The notes under the pieces are model-generated. The model was not told the origin of the DNA and ran no database searches. It worked only from the letters and a program-made list of their open reading frames with translations. 64,000 bases of DNA from Bradyrhizobium sp. SSBR45G (lineage in GTDB: Bacteria; Pseudomonadota; Alphaproteobacteria; Rhizobiales; Xanthobacteraceae), in assembly GCF_030159255.1 (NCBI RefSeq), contig NZ_BSCT01000021.1, forward strand, positions 81,781-145,780, written 5' to 3'. Both the position numbers and the translations under genes were made by a program. Shown here one piece after another: positions 1 through 8,930 of this stretch. Position 1 is the first letter of the stretch. Each line of letters opens with the position of its first letter.

Positions 1-598
1 GGTTCTTGCCGACGGCCAGCCAGCCGAGATAGGCGAAGATCGCCAGGATGATCCCGACCGCGATCAGCTGGTTCACCGCCGGCGGCAGCTGGTCCATGGA
101 GGTGGCGGCGGCGGGATGCAAGGTCATGCCGATGCCGAGCACGAACAGATTGCCGAGCCAGAAGGTCAGTCCCGACAGGAAGCAGATCTTGGCGACGTCG
201 ATGGCGGACAGGCCATAGTCCGAATAGATCCGGAAGCGGATGGCGCCGCCGGTGAACACGGTGGCGCCGATGTTGTGGCCGATCGAATAGCTGGTGAAGG
301 CGCTCATCGCGGCGATGCGATAGGGCACGTGCTTCTTGCCGATCGTTCGCAGCGCAAAATAGTCGTAGAACGTCAGCGTGCAGAACGCGCCGACCACACA
401 CAAGGCCGCGAGCGCGATGTGACCGGGCGGGATCTCGGTCAATGCGGTCAGGATCACGCCGCCGTCGACGCCCTTCAGCGTGCGGACGAGCGTGGTGATC
501 GCGAAGGCGATGATCGCCAGGCTCGCTGCAATCCCCAGCCGCTTCCAGCCGATCCATTTCTTGAAGCCACGCGACAGCGTGGTCAGCAGGCGCTGCAT
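1..598 (-). CDS. YbhN/UPF0104-like integral membrane protein (partial)
   Basis: The N-terminal 199 residues are visible; the C-terminus runs off the left edge. The start ATG is at 598 and the protein opens MQRLLTTLSRGFKKWIGWKR, a basic cytoplasmic stretch followed by hydrophobic segments at about residues 20-40, 58-78, 135-160 and 175-195. The central motif SYSIGHNIGATVFTGGAIRF is typical of the lysylphosphatidylglycerol synthase transmembrane (YbhN/UPF0104) superfamily, the flippase-like half of MprF. The family is linked to lipid translocation in some members, but no synthase domain can be seen here, so substrate and function are open. It is separated by a long gap from the next gene and reads away from it. 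Confidence 0.75.
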   Translation of the reverse strand, partial: MQRLLTTLSRGFKKWIGWKRLGIAASLAIIAFAITTLVRTLKGVDGGVILTALTEIPPGHIALAALCVVGAFCTLTFYDYFALRTIGKKHVPYRIAAMSAFTSYSIGHNIGATVFTGGAIRFRIYSDYGLSAIDVAKICFLSGLTFWLGNLFVLGIGMTLHPAAATSMDQLPPAVNQLIAVGIILAIFAYLGWLAVGKN

Positions 599-885
599 TC
601 ATCCTCCCGGCGGGGCGGCACTAAATCTTGGAAAACGGGCGAAACCATTGATCGACGTGGCGGGCAATTCTTGACCGCCTGTTCCTTAAGCTAAAACGCG
701 CGCCTTGTGCAGTCCTTGACACAGCGCAGCTCCGACTTCGCTTTGCGGGTCTGTCACACTCCGGTCACATAGCTCGGAACGCGCCGTCCGCCTCAGTTCG
801 GTCCCAATGGTTACCGGCCAGGTTCACGCAAACCTGCCGCGAGATCGGGTTCCTACGGCAAGTATCACCCGCCAGTCACCGGCCA

Positions 886-910
886 GGAACAACGGCCGCA
901 TCACCCGGTT
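886..910 (+). promoter_or_regulatory. Possible EcfG (general stress sigma factor) promoter
   Basis: In the gene-free stretch 599-997 the only suggestive signal is GGAAC at 886-890, 16 bases, then GGTT at 907-910. This resembles the alphaproteobacterial EcfG consensus (GGAAC-N16/17-CGTT) with one mismatch in the -10. It lies 88 bases upstream of the DUF892 gene, a family often in the general stress regulon. The match is short and could be chance. Nothing else in this stretch looks coding. Confidence 0.3.
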
Positions 911-997
911 AGCCGCCCGCGGGGTGCAAGCGAACACGGCCGAGATCAGTCGGGCGGGACGAGCCGTGTTCCGAACCAACACAGGACAAGGTGGTAA

Positions 998-1504
998 ATG
1001 GGACTCTTCACCAAAGACATCAAGACGATGAACGATCTGTTCGTGCATCAGCTGCAGGACATCTATTACGCCGAGAACCAGCTCATCAAGGCGCTGCCCA
1101 AGATGGCCGAGAAGGCCACCGACAAGCAGCTCAAGCAGGGCTTTCTGACCCATCTCGACGAAACCAAGACGCATGTGACGCGCCTCGAGCAGGTGTTCAA
1201 GATGCACGGCATCGCTCCCAAGGCGGTCGATTGTCCGGCCATCGACGGCATCATCGAGGAGGCCGAGGAGGTCGCAGGCGAGGTCGACGACAAGGCCGTG
1301 CTGGACGCAGCCCTGATCAACGCCGCCCAGGCGGCCGAGCATTACGAGATCACGCGCTACGGCAGCCTCGTGGCATGGTCCAAGCAGCTCGGACGCACCG
1401 ACTGCGCCGCCGTGCTGCAGAAGACGCTCGACGAGGAGAAGGCGACCGACCAGAAGCTGACCAAGCTCGCCGAGACCACCGTCAATCTGCGAGCCGCCAG
1501 CTGA
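998..1504 (+). CDS. DUF892/YciE-type ferritin-like stress protein
   Basis: This 168-residue protein is almost entirely helical and matches the YciE/YciF (DUF892) family: MNDLFVHQLQDIYYAENQLI near the N-terminus, then repeated acidic/His helices (HLDETKTHVTRLEQVF, AAEHYEITRYGSLVAW, LDEEKATDQKLTKLAETTVN). Family members are four-helix ferritin-like proteins with a carboxylate/histidine metal site, induced by osmotic or general stress. The E and H residues at the expected helix positions are present. Full length for the family. The ATG at 998 follows a short spacer after AAGGTGGTAA. It stands alone and is closed by a strong hairpin at 1528. Confidence 0.88.
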   Translation: MGLFTKDIKTMNDLFVHQLQDIYYAENQLIKALPKMAEKATDKQLKQGFLTHLDETKTHVTRLEQVFKMHGIAPKAVDCPAIDGIIEEAEEVAGEVDDKAVLDAALINAAQAAEHYEITRYGSLVAWSKQLGRTDCAAVLQKTLDEEKATDQKLTKLAETTVNLRAAS

Positions 1505-1527
1505 TCGAGCGACCTGATGAGACAAAA

Positions 1528-1552
1528 CGCCGCGCGGGTCTCCCGCGCGGCG
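1528..1552. terminator. Hairpin terminator between convergent genes
   Basis: Perfect 11-bp inverted repeat CGCCGCGCGGG-tct-CCCGCGCGGCG, 24 bases after the DUF892 stop and 24 bases before the minus-strand stop at 1576. It could serve both convergent genes; no clear T run follows. Confidence 0.6.
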
Positions 1553-1575
1553 TCGTCACATCCGGATGTCGCGGG

Positions 1576-2016
1576 TCAGGTCTTGCGCAGCGCGAAATTG
1601 GCGCCGCAGAAGGCCATCAGGGCGCCGAGACACAGCGCGGCGAGACCGGCCAGCACGCCGGAGACCGACGGCACCGGGCTGGACCCCGAGAGCGCCTGGC
1701 CGATGCCGGCGAGCATCAGCACGCCGGCCACGACCAGAAAATTGCGCAGGCGCTGCGGGATCTCGCCGGCGACCGCGCTGTGCAGGATGCTGGCGATGAA
1801 ATAGCCGGAGGAGAAGCCGACGGTCGCGATCAGCCACCAGGCGATCGCCGAGCCCGCCGGCATGAAGCCGTCGCCTTGCCCTTGGGTCTGCCAGAGGCCG
1901 CCGAGATCGAGCCCATATTGGGCGACGAGAATGTGCACCGCCAGCGCCAGCAGCACGCCGGCGGCCATCGCACCGGCCAGGATCAGGTGGCGGGGAAAAT
2001 GCATCGTTTCGCTCAT
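1576..2016 (-). CDS. Small four-helix integral membrane protein, unknown function
   Basis: 146 residues starting MSETMHFPRHLILAG. Four hydrophobic segments are visible at roughly residues 10-32, 58-80, 90-112 and 118-140, with a small hydrophilic loop after the first. No catalytic motif or known domain is recognised. The start at 2016 was chosen because it directly precedes the first membrane segment and follows GGATGAG; the same frame stays open upstream to 2388, but that part overlaps the divergent gene. Gene and neighbour are divergent with about 48 bases between them, so they may share a control region. Confidence 0.65.
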   Translation of the reverse strand: MSETMHFPRHLILAGAMAAGVLLALAVHILVAQYGLDLGGLWQTQGQGDGFMPAGSAIAWWLIATVGFSSGYFIASILHSAVAGEIPQRLRNFLVVAGVLMLAGIGQALSGSSPVPSVSGVLAGLAALCLGALMAFCGANFALRKT

Positions 2017-2064
2017 CCTCCGTTTGTAGGATAAGGCGCGCGGGCAACGCAACAGGACCGATCC

Positions 2065-2655
2065 ATTTCCGAGCACACCACCACAGCAGCTGATGACGTC
2101 ATCCGCTACGCCTACAAGGCGTCGCTGATCGGCGCCGCGCAGCAGTTCGAGCTGACCGGGCAGGGCCTGGCGTGGCGGTTCGCCGGCCGCACCGGCCTGT
2201 GGCCTTATGCTGAGATCGCCGCGATCCGGCTGTCCTACCGGCCGGTGTCGATGCAGGCCAGGCGCTTCCGCGCCGACATCGTCGACCGGGCCGGTCGCCG
2301 CCTCAGCGTCATCTCGGTCTCCTGGCAGACCGCCACGCTGATGGCGCCGCAGAGCGAGGCCTATCGCGCCTTCATCGTCGGCCTTCATGCGCGGCTCGCC
2401 GCCTGCGGCAGCACCGCGCAGCTGACCGCAGGCCTCGGCCGCTTCACCTATGGCGCGGCGCTCGCCACGATCGCGATTCTCGCCGTCGCGATGGCCGGCC
2501 TGCTGCTGCGGGCGCTGGTCATCGGCGAGTGGTCGGCGGCGCTGTTCCTGGTCGGCTTTGCCGCGATGTTCGCCTGGTATGTCGGCGGCTTCATCAGCCG
2601 CAACCAGCCGCGCAGCTACTCCTTCGCCGACATTCCAGCCGTGCTGCTGCCGTGA
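2065..2655 (+). CDS. Conserved membrane-anchored protein, possible ATT start
   Basis: The continuous frame from 2035 to 2655 has no ATG, GTG or TTG start before the conserved-looking soluble part (DDVIRYAYKASLIGAAQQFE). An ATT at 2065 with AGGAC about 8 bases upstream would give 196 residues beginning SEHTTTADD after the initiator. A domain of about 110 residues rich in R, Y and beta-prone sequence is followed by two hydrophobic helices (residues about 138-158 and 162-178) and a short tail. An internal ATG at 2251 would delete the first third. I do not recognise a family; function unknown. The start is an inference from frame and spacing. Confidence 0.55.
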   Translation: MSEHTTTAADDVIRYAYKASLIGAAQQFELTGQGLAWRFAGRTGLWPYAEIAAIRLSYRPVSMQARRFRADIVDRAGRRLSVISVSWQTATLMAPQSEAYRAFIVGLHARLAACGSTAQLTAGLGRFTYGAALATIAILAVAMAGLLLRALVIGEWSAALFLVGFAAMFAWYVGGFISRNQPRSYSFADIPAVLLP

Positions 2656-2741
2656 TCACGCGGCGTCATATCAGGTGATCGAATGTGACCACGCGGCACC
2701 GGCGCGCCATGTCAGGATGGGCAGGCGCCCGGAGAAAGACG

Positions 2742-3329
2742 ATGCAGGATCGCGCGCTGCGCTTGCCCGACGCCACCGAGATTGCCGCGATCAATGCGCG
2801 GCATTTCGCCGACACCCCGCTGCGGCCGGCGGATCTCCTGTTCGTGTTCGGCACCCGCGTCGACGAGGAGCTTCGCGCGGAGACGGCGGCCGTGCTGTGG
2901 CAGCAGGGCTATTTTCGCCATGCCCTCGTCAGCGGCGGCATCACGCCGGGCGCTGACGCGTCCGAATGCGCGCTGATCAAGGCCGCCATGGTCAGGCGCG
3001 GCATTCCGGCCGAGCGCATCCTCGAGGAGCACCGCGCGATGAACACCGGCGAGAACGTTCTGTTCTCGCTGCCGGTGATCGACGCCGCGCTCGGTCTCGC
3101 CAATGTTCGCACCCTGATCTGCCTCGGCAACAGCTGGACCGCGCGGCGCTACGCCATGACGGTGCAGCGGCACTGGCCCGAGGTCGAGAAGATGCTGCTG
3201 ACGGTCGATGGCTTCGGCGTGCCGCGCCACCTCTGGCACACCCATCCCGATTTCCGCCGCCGCGTGCTCAGCGAATGGGACAAGATCGAGCCGTACAAGG
3301 CGAAGGGGTTTATTGCGGAATGGCCTTGA
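2742..3329 (+). CDS. DUF218/YdcF-like protein
   Basis: 195 residues. The pattern ADLLFVFGTR...YFRHALVSGG...RGIPAERILEEHRAMNTGEN...TLICLGNSWTARRYAMT is the DUF218 (YdcF) Rossmann-like layout: a beta strand ending in FG, an acidic ExxxxNTxEN motif and a C-terminal (S/T)-rich loop. No membrane anchor is present, unlike ElyC/SanA members, so it should be cytoplasmic. YdcF binds S-adenosylmethionine but its reaction is unknown. The ATG at 2742 was preferred over upstream starts because GGAGAAAG lies 5-11 bases before it. Confidence 0.72.
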   Translation: MQDRALRLPDATEIAAINARHFADTPLRPADLLFVFGTRVDEELRAETAAVLWQQGYFRHALVSGGITPGADASECALIKAAMVRRGIPAERILEEHRAMNTGENVLFSLPVIDAALGLANVRTLICLGNSWTARRYAMTVQRHWPEVEKMLLTVDGFGVPRHLWHTHPDFRRRVLSEWDKIEPYKAKGFIAEWP

Positions 3330-3365
3330 TCTCAGGAGCGACGCGCGAATGTCAGCAACAAGCTC

Positions 3366-3446
3366 CGTCATTGCGAGGAGCGAAGCGACGAAGCAATCCA
3401 GAATCGTCGTGCGGCCCTGGATTGCTTCGCTGCGCTCGCAATGACG
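3366..3446. repeat. Bradyrhizobium-type palindromic repeat, about 80 bp
   Basis: CGTCATTGCGAGGAGCGAAG on the left and its imperfect inverse (CTTCGCTGCGCTCGCAATGACG) on the right enclose a short GC-rich centre. TGGATTGCTTCG and CGAAGCAATCCA form the inner stem. This is a familiar intergenic palindromic family of Bradyrhizobium genomes. It sits after the DUF218 gene and is probably transcribed as a long hairpin. Confidence 0.8.
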
Positions 3447-3465
3447 GCGGCGGTCACTATTAGTC

Positions 3466-3609
3466 CGTAGGGTGGGCAAAGACATCGTGTGGCGCGAGCC
3501 ACGCGATGTCGTGCCCACCAAGCATCTTTCCGCGCAAGACGGTGGGCACGGCGCGCTCAGATAGCGCGGACAAACAAATTTTCTCGGGCGCGCCTTTGCC
3601 CACCCTACG
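3466..3609. repeat. Dispersed element with 16-bp terminal inverted repeats
   Basis: CGTAGGGTGGGCAAAG at 3466-3481 is the exact inverse of CTTTGCCCACCCTACG at 3594-3609. A second internal pair (ACATCG...CGATGT and GTGGGCAC copies) lies inside. The 144-bp unit has no coding capacity and looks like a miniature inverted-repeat element. It directly abuts the palindromic repeat to its left, so the intergenic gap 3330-3639 is almost wholly repeat. Confidence 0.75.
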
Positions 3610-3639
3610 CAGAGAGGCTGCGCCGCGGTTCTCCGTGTC

Positions 3640-4065
3640 TCACGGCCTCACCACCAGCACCGAGCATTTCGCGTAGCGCACGACATGGCCGGCGTTGCTG
3701 CCCAGAAAGTAGGTGCGCATGGCCGGGCGGTGCGAGGTCATGACGATGAGGTCGGCCTTGACCTTGGCCGCCTCCTCGAGGATCTCGTGATAGATGCCGC
3801 CCTGGCGCACGGTGTAGCTGATGCGCTCGGCCGGGATGCCGGATTCGCGGGCCACGATCGAGAGCGCTTCCTCGGCGGTCTCGCGCTGCTGCGCGTCGAA
3901 ATCCGCGGGCACGTATTCGGCGAGCATCACCGGCGTCATCGGCATCACGTTCAGGAGATGCACCGTGCCGCTCCAGGTCTGCGCCAGGGTCGCGGCGGTG
4001 GCGATGGCGGGCTTGGCGAGGTCGGTATCGGCCAGATCGATCGGAACCAGAATCGAATTGAACAT
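3640..4065 (-). CDS. Universal stress protein (UspA family)
   Basis: 141 residues: the start MFNSILVPIDLADTDLAKPA is the classic first beta strand and loop with the conserved Asp, and the C-terminal part shows KADLIVMTSHRP and GSNAGHVVRYAKCSVLVVRP. The family nucleotide motif G-2x-G-9x-G(S/T) is only partly present (LGSNAGHVVRYAKCS), so ATP binding is plausible but not assured. Single-domain, cytoplasmic. ATG at 4065 is preferred over the in-frame start at 4092 because GGAGGCG lies just upstream. Likely co-oriented with the phosphatase gene upstream, 51 bases away. Confidence 0.88.
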   Translation of the reverse strand: MFNSILVPIDLADTDLAKPAIATAATLAQTWSGTVHLLNVMPMTPVMLAEYVPADFDAQQRETAEEALSIVARESGIPAERISYTVRQGGIYHEILEEAAKVKADLIVMTSHRPAMRTYFLGSNAGHVVRYAKCSVLVVRP

Positions 4066-4116
4066 CGAAGCGCCTCCTCTGTCCGCCGGCATTACGCGCC
4101 CGGCCTGACCGGCGTG

Positions 4117-4656
4117 TCAATCCGAGCCCTGCTTGAGCAGCTTCGGCGTGACGAACGTCAGGAGATTGCCGCGCGTGAAGCTGACATCGCCCCAATCGTC
4201 GGTGTCGAAATCGAGCACCGCGAGCCCTGCGGTCGGCATGTTGCGCATCAGCTCCTGGCGGGCGTCGGCATCGCCCTGGCCGGTCAGCGCCAGCGCCAAT
4301 TCGTGAATGCCGGGATTGTGGCCGACGATCAACAGCTGCTCCGGATCGGGCACGGCGGCGAGGCGGATCTGATGCAGGATCTGCACCGGCTCGGCGGCGT
4401 ACAGGTCCGGCACGGATTCGACCTGCGGCGCGGTGATCCGATCCTGCATCGCCGCGAAGGCGAACTCCCAGGTCTGCTGCGCCCGCACCGCGGTCGAGAC
4501 CAGCACGAGTTGCGGCACCGGTGGATGGCTGGCGATGAAATCGCCGATCATGGCGGCATCCTGGTGCCCGCGCTCGTCGAGACGGCGGTCCTGGTCACGG
4601 CCCGACGGCGCGTCAGTCTCGGTCTTGGCGTGGCGCAGCAGCATCAGTCGGCGCAT
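4117..4656 (-). CDS. SixA-like phosphohistidine phosphatase (histidine phosphatase superfamily)
   Basis: 179 residues opening MRRLMLLRHAKTETDAPSGR: the RHA motif at residues 8-10 carries the phospho-accepting His9. The second catalytic His is in LLIVGHNPGIHELAL near residue 114, and the conserved Arg lies in VSTAVRAQQTWEF. Size and motifs match SixA, which dephosphorylates phosphohistidine proteins such as HPt domains, although many family members act on small phosphoesters. In a window with two sensor kinases a role in phosphorelay tuning is conceivable but unproven. It precedes the universal stress gene in the same orientation. Confidence 0.82.
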   Translation of the reverse strand: MRRLMLLRHAKTETDAPSGRDQDRRLDERGHQDAAMIGDFIASHPPVPQLVLVSTAVRAQQTWEFAFAAMQDRITAPQVESVPDLYAAEPVQILHQIRLAAVPDPEQLLIVGHNPGIHELALALTGQGDADARQELMRNMPTAGLAVLDFDTDDWGDVSFTRGNLLTFVTPKLLKQGSD

Positions 4657-4761
4657 GGATTCCGGTCTCGAATCGGTCAGGCTGGATCAGGCTGTACCAC
4701 GTCTCTTTATCGCCATTAAAAGCGTCATGACGTCCGGCACAGGGTTCGCTAAGAAAACGCC

Positions 4762-6189
4762 ATGAGCGAGACTTTCACAAGCGCGATCGATGACGCCGAT
4801 GCCGCAGGTGCGGTGGCCCGGACCCGGCTGAATTTCGACCTCGACGTCGATGTCTGCGTGGTCGGGGCGGGGCTGGCCGGGCTGACCACGGCGCTCTGCG
4901 CCGCCCGGCAGGGCGCCAGCGTCGCGGTGCTGGAAGGCCGCCACGTCGGTTGGAACGCATCCGGCCACATGATCGGCACCGTGCTGCCCGGGTTCGACCT
5001 GGCGCTGCCGGACCTGATCGAGCGCGTCGGGCTGGAGCGGGCGCGCGCGCTGTGGGCGCTGTCGGGGACCGGCGCCGAGTTCATCCGCACCCAGGCGGCC
5101 GCGATGCCGGGCATTGGGCTCAGCGAGGGCGCGCTCGAGGTCTCCAACGTCGATGCCGGCGATGCCCTCATCCGCCGGCTGCAGATGCTGCACGAGGATT
5201 TCGACACCGAGGTCGAGGGCTGGCAGGTCGAGCGGGTCCGGACCGAGCTCAAGACCGGCCGCTATTTCCATGGCGTGTTCTTCCCCAAGGCGTTTCAGCT
5301 CGACGGTCGCGCCTATGTCCATGCGCTGGCGCGGCTAGCACACAAGGCCGGCGCGCGGATCTTCGAGGACACGCCGGTGGTCAGCATCGATGCGTCGGGC
5401 GTGCGCAAGCGCATCGTGACGCCGTCGGCGCGGATGCGGGCCTCGCACATCGTGCTGGCCGGCAACATTCATCTCGGCGCGCCGCTGCAGAAGCTGTCGG
5501 ATACCTTGCTGCCGGTGTGGCGCTATGGCGGCGTCACCGCGCCGCTTGGCGCGGCCCTGGCGGAGGCGATCGCCTTCAAGGGTTCGGTCAGCGACACCGA
5601 CGGCATCGATCATTTCCGCGTCGTCGACGGCGACCGGCTGATGTGGGCGAGCCCGGAGACGACCTGGGATGCGCGGCCGAGCGGCTTCGCCGCGGCGCTG
5701 CAGCGCCGGATCCGCACCGTGTTTCCGCAGCTCGGCCGGGTCGAGATCACGGACACCTTCGGCGGCGTCACCGGCCAGACCGTGCACGGCATGCCGCAGA
5801 TCGGGCAGTTGCGCAAAGGCCTGTGGGTCGCCAGCGGCTTCGGCCGGCAGGGGATGAACACCTCGGCCATGGCCGGGCAGCTGATCGCGCAGGGCATGTT
5901 CGCCGGCGACGACCGCTGGAAGCTATTCTCGCCGTTCGAGCTGGTCTGGGCCGGGGGGGTCAGCGGTCGGGTGGCCGGTCACGTCGTCAATCTCTGGGTC
6001 CGCGGCCGCGCGGCGGCTGCCGGTACCCTGGCACGGCATCGCGAGCGGGCGCGGGTGCAGGAGCGCGTCCGCGAGGCGCGCGCGACCGAAGCCCGCCGCC
6101 AGGCGGCGCAGCGTCCCGGCTCGCGCCTGCCGCTGCGGCCGCAGCCATCGGACCTGACCCGCCGTCCCGATGCCGGGGAGGGCGGGTAG
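4762..6189 (+). CDS. FAD-dependent amine/amino-acid oxidoreductase (DAO family)
   Basis: 475 residues. The dinucleotide-binding motif VCVVGAGLAGLTTALCAARQ sits near residues 31-50 with E at the end of strand 2 (VAVLEGRHVGWNASG). The C-terminal half has the FAD-contacting GLWVASGFGRQGMNTSAMAG. The pattern resembles gamma-glutamylputrescine oxidase PuuB and related DadA-type enzymes, which oxidise amines or amino acids with O2 or quinones. A basic, Arg/Ala-rich C-terminal tail of about 60 residues is an add-on. No puu genes are adjacent, so the substrate is unknown. A start at 4762 follows GCTAAGAAAACGCC; the gene stands alone. Confidence 0.8.
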   Translation: MSETFTSAIDDADAAGAVARTRLNFDLDVDVCVVGAGLAGLTTALCAARQGASVAVLEGRHVGWNASGHMIGTVLPGFDLALPDLIERVGLERARALWALSGTGAEFIRTQAAAMPGIGLSEGALEVSNVDAGDALIRRLQMLHEDFDTEVEGWQVERVRTELKTGRYFHGVFFPKAFQLDGRAYVHALARLAHKAGARIFEDTPVVSIDASGVRKRIVTPSARMRASHIVLAGNIHLGAPLQKLSDTLLPVWRYGGVTAPLGAALAEAIAFKGSVSDTDGIDHFRVVDGDRLMWASPETTWDARPSGFAAALQRRIRTVFPQLGRVEITDTFGGVTGQTVHGMPQIGQLRKGLWVASGFGRQGMNTSAMAGQLIAQGMFAGDDRWKLFSPFELVWAGGVSGRVAGHVVNLWVRGRAAAAGTLARHRERARVQERVREARATEARRQAAQRPGSRLPLRPQPSDLTRRPDAGEGG

Positions 6190-6282
6190 CTCGCGACAAA
6201 GTGAGGCCTTGAAGCTGCGCCCGACGTAACTTAGCGGATTCTCATCCGTAGATCCGGTAACCACCGCCGTACGGAGACAACC

Positions 6283-6786
<504 letters not shown>

Positions 6787-6902
6787 AAAAAACTGCGCCT
6801 GGATTTGCCGGCACGTCCGTTCAAGACCTCAAGAGCGGGTCTGACGACGCGCCGGCAGGCTGTGACACGCAGCCAGGTCGGAGCGCGATTTGACGCGTCC
6901 GG

Positions 6903-6921
6903 CCCGGCAAGAACTGCCGGC
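6903..6921 (+). promoter_or_regulatory. FlbD-type enhancer (ftr-like palindrome) upstream of flgE
   Basis: CCCGGCA-agaac-TGCCGGC is a near-perfect inverted repeat of the form CCCGGCA-N5-TGCCGGG, like the ftr enhancers bound by FlbD in Caulobacter. It lies about 83 bases upstream of the sigma-54 -24 element of flgE, the usual enhancer distance. A matching perfect copy sits upstream of flgI/fliX. Confidence 0.65.
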
Positions 6922-7003
6922 TCGGCAATTGTTCACCACTTTTGATGCCGGTTTTTTGACGTTGTTGTTTCCCAACTCATTGAAATCGCAGTCTTTCCGT
7001 GTC

Positions 7004-7018
7004 TGGCACAGCGATTGC
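7004..7018 (+). promoter_or_regulatory. Sigma-54 promoter of the flgE operon
   Basis: TGGCAC-agcga-TTGC is an exact -24/-12 sigma-54 promoter (TGGCAC-N5-TTGC), with the -12 about 66 bases before the flgE ATG. Paired with the upstream FlbD-type palindrome it makes flgE-flgK-flgL a likely sigma-54, late hook-class operon. Confidence 0.82.
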
Positions 7019-7083
7019 GACAGCTCTCCACGAAACGCGGTGCGGACCGACCCCGCCGCCGGGACCACAGTGGAGAGAATGGT

Positions 7084-8886
7084 ATGGGTATCTTCGACGC
7101 GATGAACACCTCGGTGAGCGGCCTGTCTGCTCAATCATTCGCGCTGCAGAACATTTCCGGTAACATCGCGAACGCCTCGACCGTCGGCTACAAGGGCATC
7201 GGCACCAGCTTCGAAGACCTCATCCCCAACGCCACCAACCCGACCCGGCAGAATGCCGGCGGCGTCACCGCCTTCGCCAAGGCGACCATCACCACCCAGG
7301 GTACTGTGTCGACGTCCTCGGTCGCAACCAACATGGCGATCAATGGCGACGGCTTCTTCAACGTGCAGAAGGCGACATCGGTCGTCGACAACGTGCCGGT
7401 CTTCACCGGCGTCACCGACTACACCCGCCGCGGCGACTTCCAGCTCAATGCCAACGGCAATCTGATCAACGGCGCCGGCTACTATCTGATGGGCGTCGCG
7501 GTCGACGCCAAGACCGGCAACGCCACCGGCAACGTGCCGACGGTGCTGCAGTTCGCCAATAATTTCGTGCCGGCGCAGGCGACCACCGCCATTCAATACG
7601 CCGCCAACCTGCCGACCCAGCCGAAGACCGGCGCCAGCGGCAACGCGGCGACCGGCACGCTGGTCGCGGCCGGCGGCCTCAACTCGGCCGACCTGTCGAA
7701 CGTGCCGCTGCCCGTCGGCACCAATTTCTACGCCGACGCGACGGTCACCGGCGGCACGGCGGTCAACAAGGTCCCGGCGAATATCACCACCGCGACATTG
7801 TTGAGCGGCGCCTCGGGCGACTCGATCAGCAGCAACTTCACCTCGGGCGACACCATCACGCTGACCGGCAGCGCCGGCGACGTCGTCACCTTCAGCTTCG
7901 TCGCCTCCGGCGCCTCGGGCACCCAGATCAACGTCGGCGATTCCGTTGGCACATTGCTGGCCAAGATCGCGGCGGTGACCGGCGTGCAGCCGACCGTCAC
8001 GGCGGGCAAGATTACCTTGCACTCCGGCAGCGGCGAAGACTGGTCCTTGAGCAGTGCCTCGCCGGGCTTGACGGCGCTTGGCTTCACGTCGCCGGTGGCG
8101 CTGACGCGAACGGCGAGCGCGGGCACCGGCATCGTGGTCGGCAACGACTTGACCAACTTCAACAACGAGACGATCTCGGGCGGCGCCGTCACCACCTACA
8201 ACGCGGCCGGTACGCCGGTGAACGTGCAGCTGCGCTGGGCCAAGACCGACAGCTCGACGCTCGGCACCGGGCACAAGGACGTCTGGAACCTGTTCTACCA
8301 GACCGATTCCACCGCGACCGGCTCGACGGTGGCGTGGCAGAACACCGGCACGAATTTCGTGTTCGCCTCCGACGGCTCGCTGACCTCGCCGACGACCTCG
8401 TCGATCTCGATCCCCAACGTCGTGGTCGACGGCACCTCGCTCGGCACGGTCAGCCTCAACATCTCCTCGGGCGCGCTGACGCAATATGCCAGCACGGTCG
8501 GCTCGGCGACCATCAACCAGATCTCGCAGAACGGCTTCGCCGCCGGCCAGCTGCAGTCGGTCGCGGTGAACAACAGCGGCATCGTCACTGGCACCTTCTC
8601 GAACGGGCAGACCATCAGCCTGGCGCAGGTCACGCTGTCGCACTTCAACGGCACCAACTACCTGAAGGCGCTCGACGGCGGCGCCTATGAGGCGACCGAC
8701 CAGTCCGGCCAGGCCATCATCGGCGCGTCCGGCAAGATCTCGGGCGGCTCGCTGGAAGGCTCCAACACCGACATCGCCGACGAGTTCACCAAGCTGATCG
8801 TGACCCAGCAGGCCTATTCGGCGAACACCAAGGTGATCACCACCGCCAATTCGATGGTGCAGGATCTTCTGAACGTGCTGCGCTGA
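7084..8886 (+). CDS. flgE: Flagellar hook protein FlgE
   Basis: 600 residues, larger than the roughly 400 of enteric FlgE. The N-terminus MGIFDAMNTSVSGLSAQSFA carries the rod/hook motif (NISGNIANASTVGYKG) and the C-terminus the matching coiled-coil (SNTDIADEFTKLIVTQQAYS, then NTKVITTANSMVQDLLNVLR). FlgE polymerises to the hook outside the cell. Residues about 228-342 are an extra beta-rich insert (ATLLSGASGDSISSNF, NVGDSVGTLLAKIAAVTG) that is recognisably repeated in FlgL and all three flagellins. ATG at 7084 has GGAGAG just upstream. First gene of flgE-flgK-flgL behind a sigma-54 promoter. Confidence 0.95.
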   Translation: MGIFDAMNTSVSGLSAQSFALQNISGNIANASTVGYKGIGTSFEDLIPNATNPTRQNAGGVTAFAKATITTQGTVSTSSVATNMAINGDGFFNVQKATSVVDNVPVFTGVTDYTRRGDFQLNANGNLINGAGYYLMGVAVDAKTGNATGNVPTVLQFANNFVPAQATTAIQYAANLPTQPKTGASGNAATGTLVAAGGLNSADLSNVPLPVGTNFYADATVTGGTAVNKVPANITTATLLSGASGDSISSNFTSGDTITLTGSAGDVVTFSFVASGASGTQINVGDSVGTLLAKIAAVTGVQPTVTAGKITLHSGSGEDWSLSSASPGLTALGFTSPVALTRTASAGTGIVVGNDLTNFNNETISGGAVTTYNAAGTPVNVQLRWAKTDSSTLGTGHKDVWNLFYQTDSTATGSTVAWQNTGTNFVFASDGSLTSPTTSSISIPNVVVDGTSLGTVSLNISSGALTQYASTVGSATINQISQNGFAAGQLQSVAVNNSGIVTGTFSNGQTISLAQVTLSHFNGTNYLKALDGGAYEATDQSGQAIIGASGKISGGSLEGSNTDIADEFTKLIVTQQAYSANTKVITTANSMVQDLLNVLR

Positions 8887-8930
8887 TCGCGCTGGCACGT
8901 GGCGGTTGAATTGACACAAGGCAAACGAAC

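Noticed and set aside
599..997. Small plus-strand frames in the first gene-free stretch
   Set aside because: No ribosome-binding site, no conserved motif and composition unlike the neighbours.
7135..8919. 594-residue antisense frame over flgE
   Set aside because: Composition is Arg/Gly-rich and structureless; FlgE is certain.
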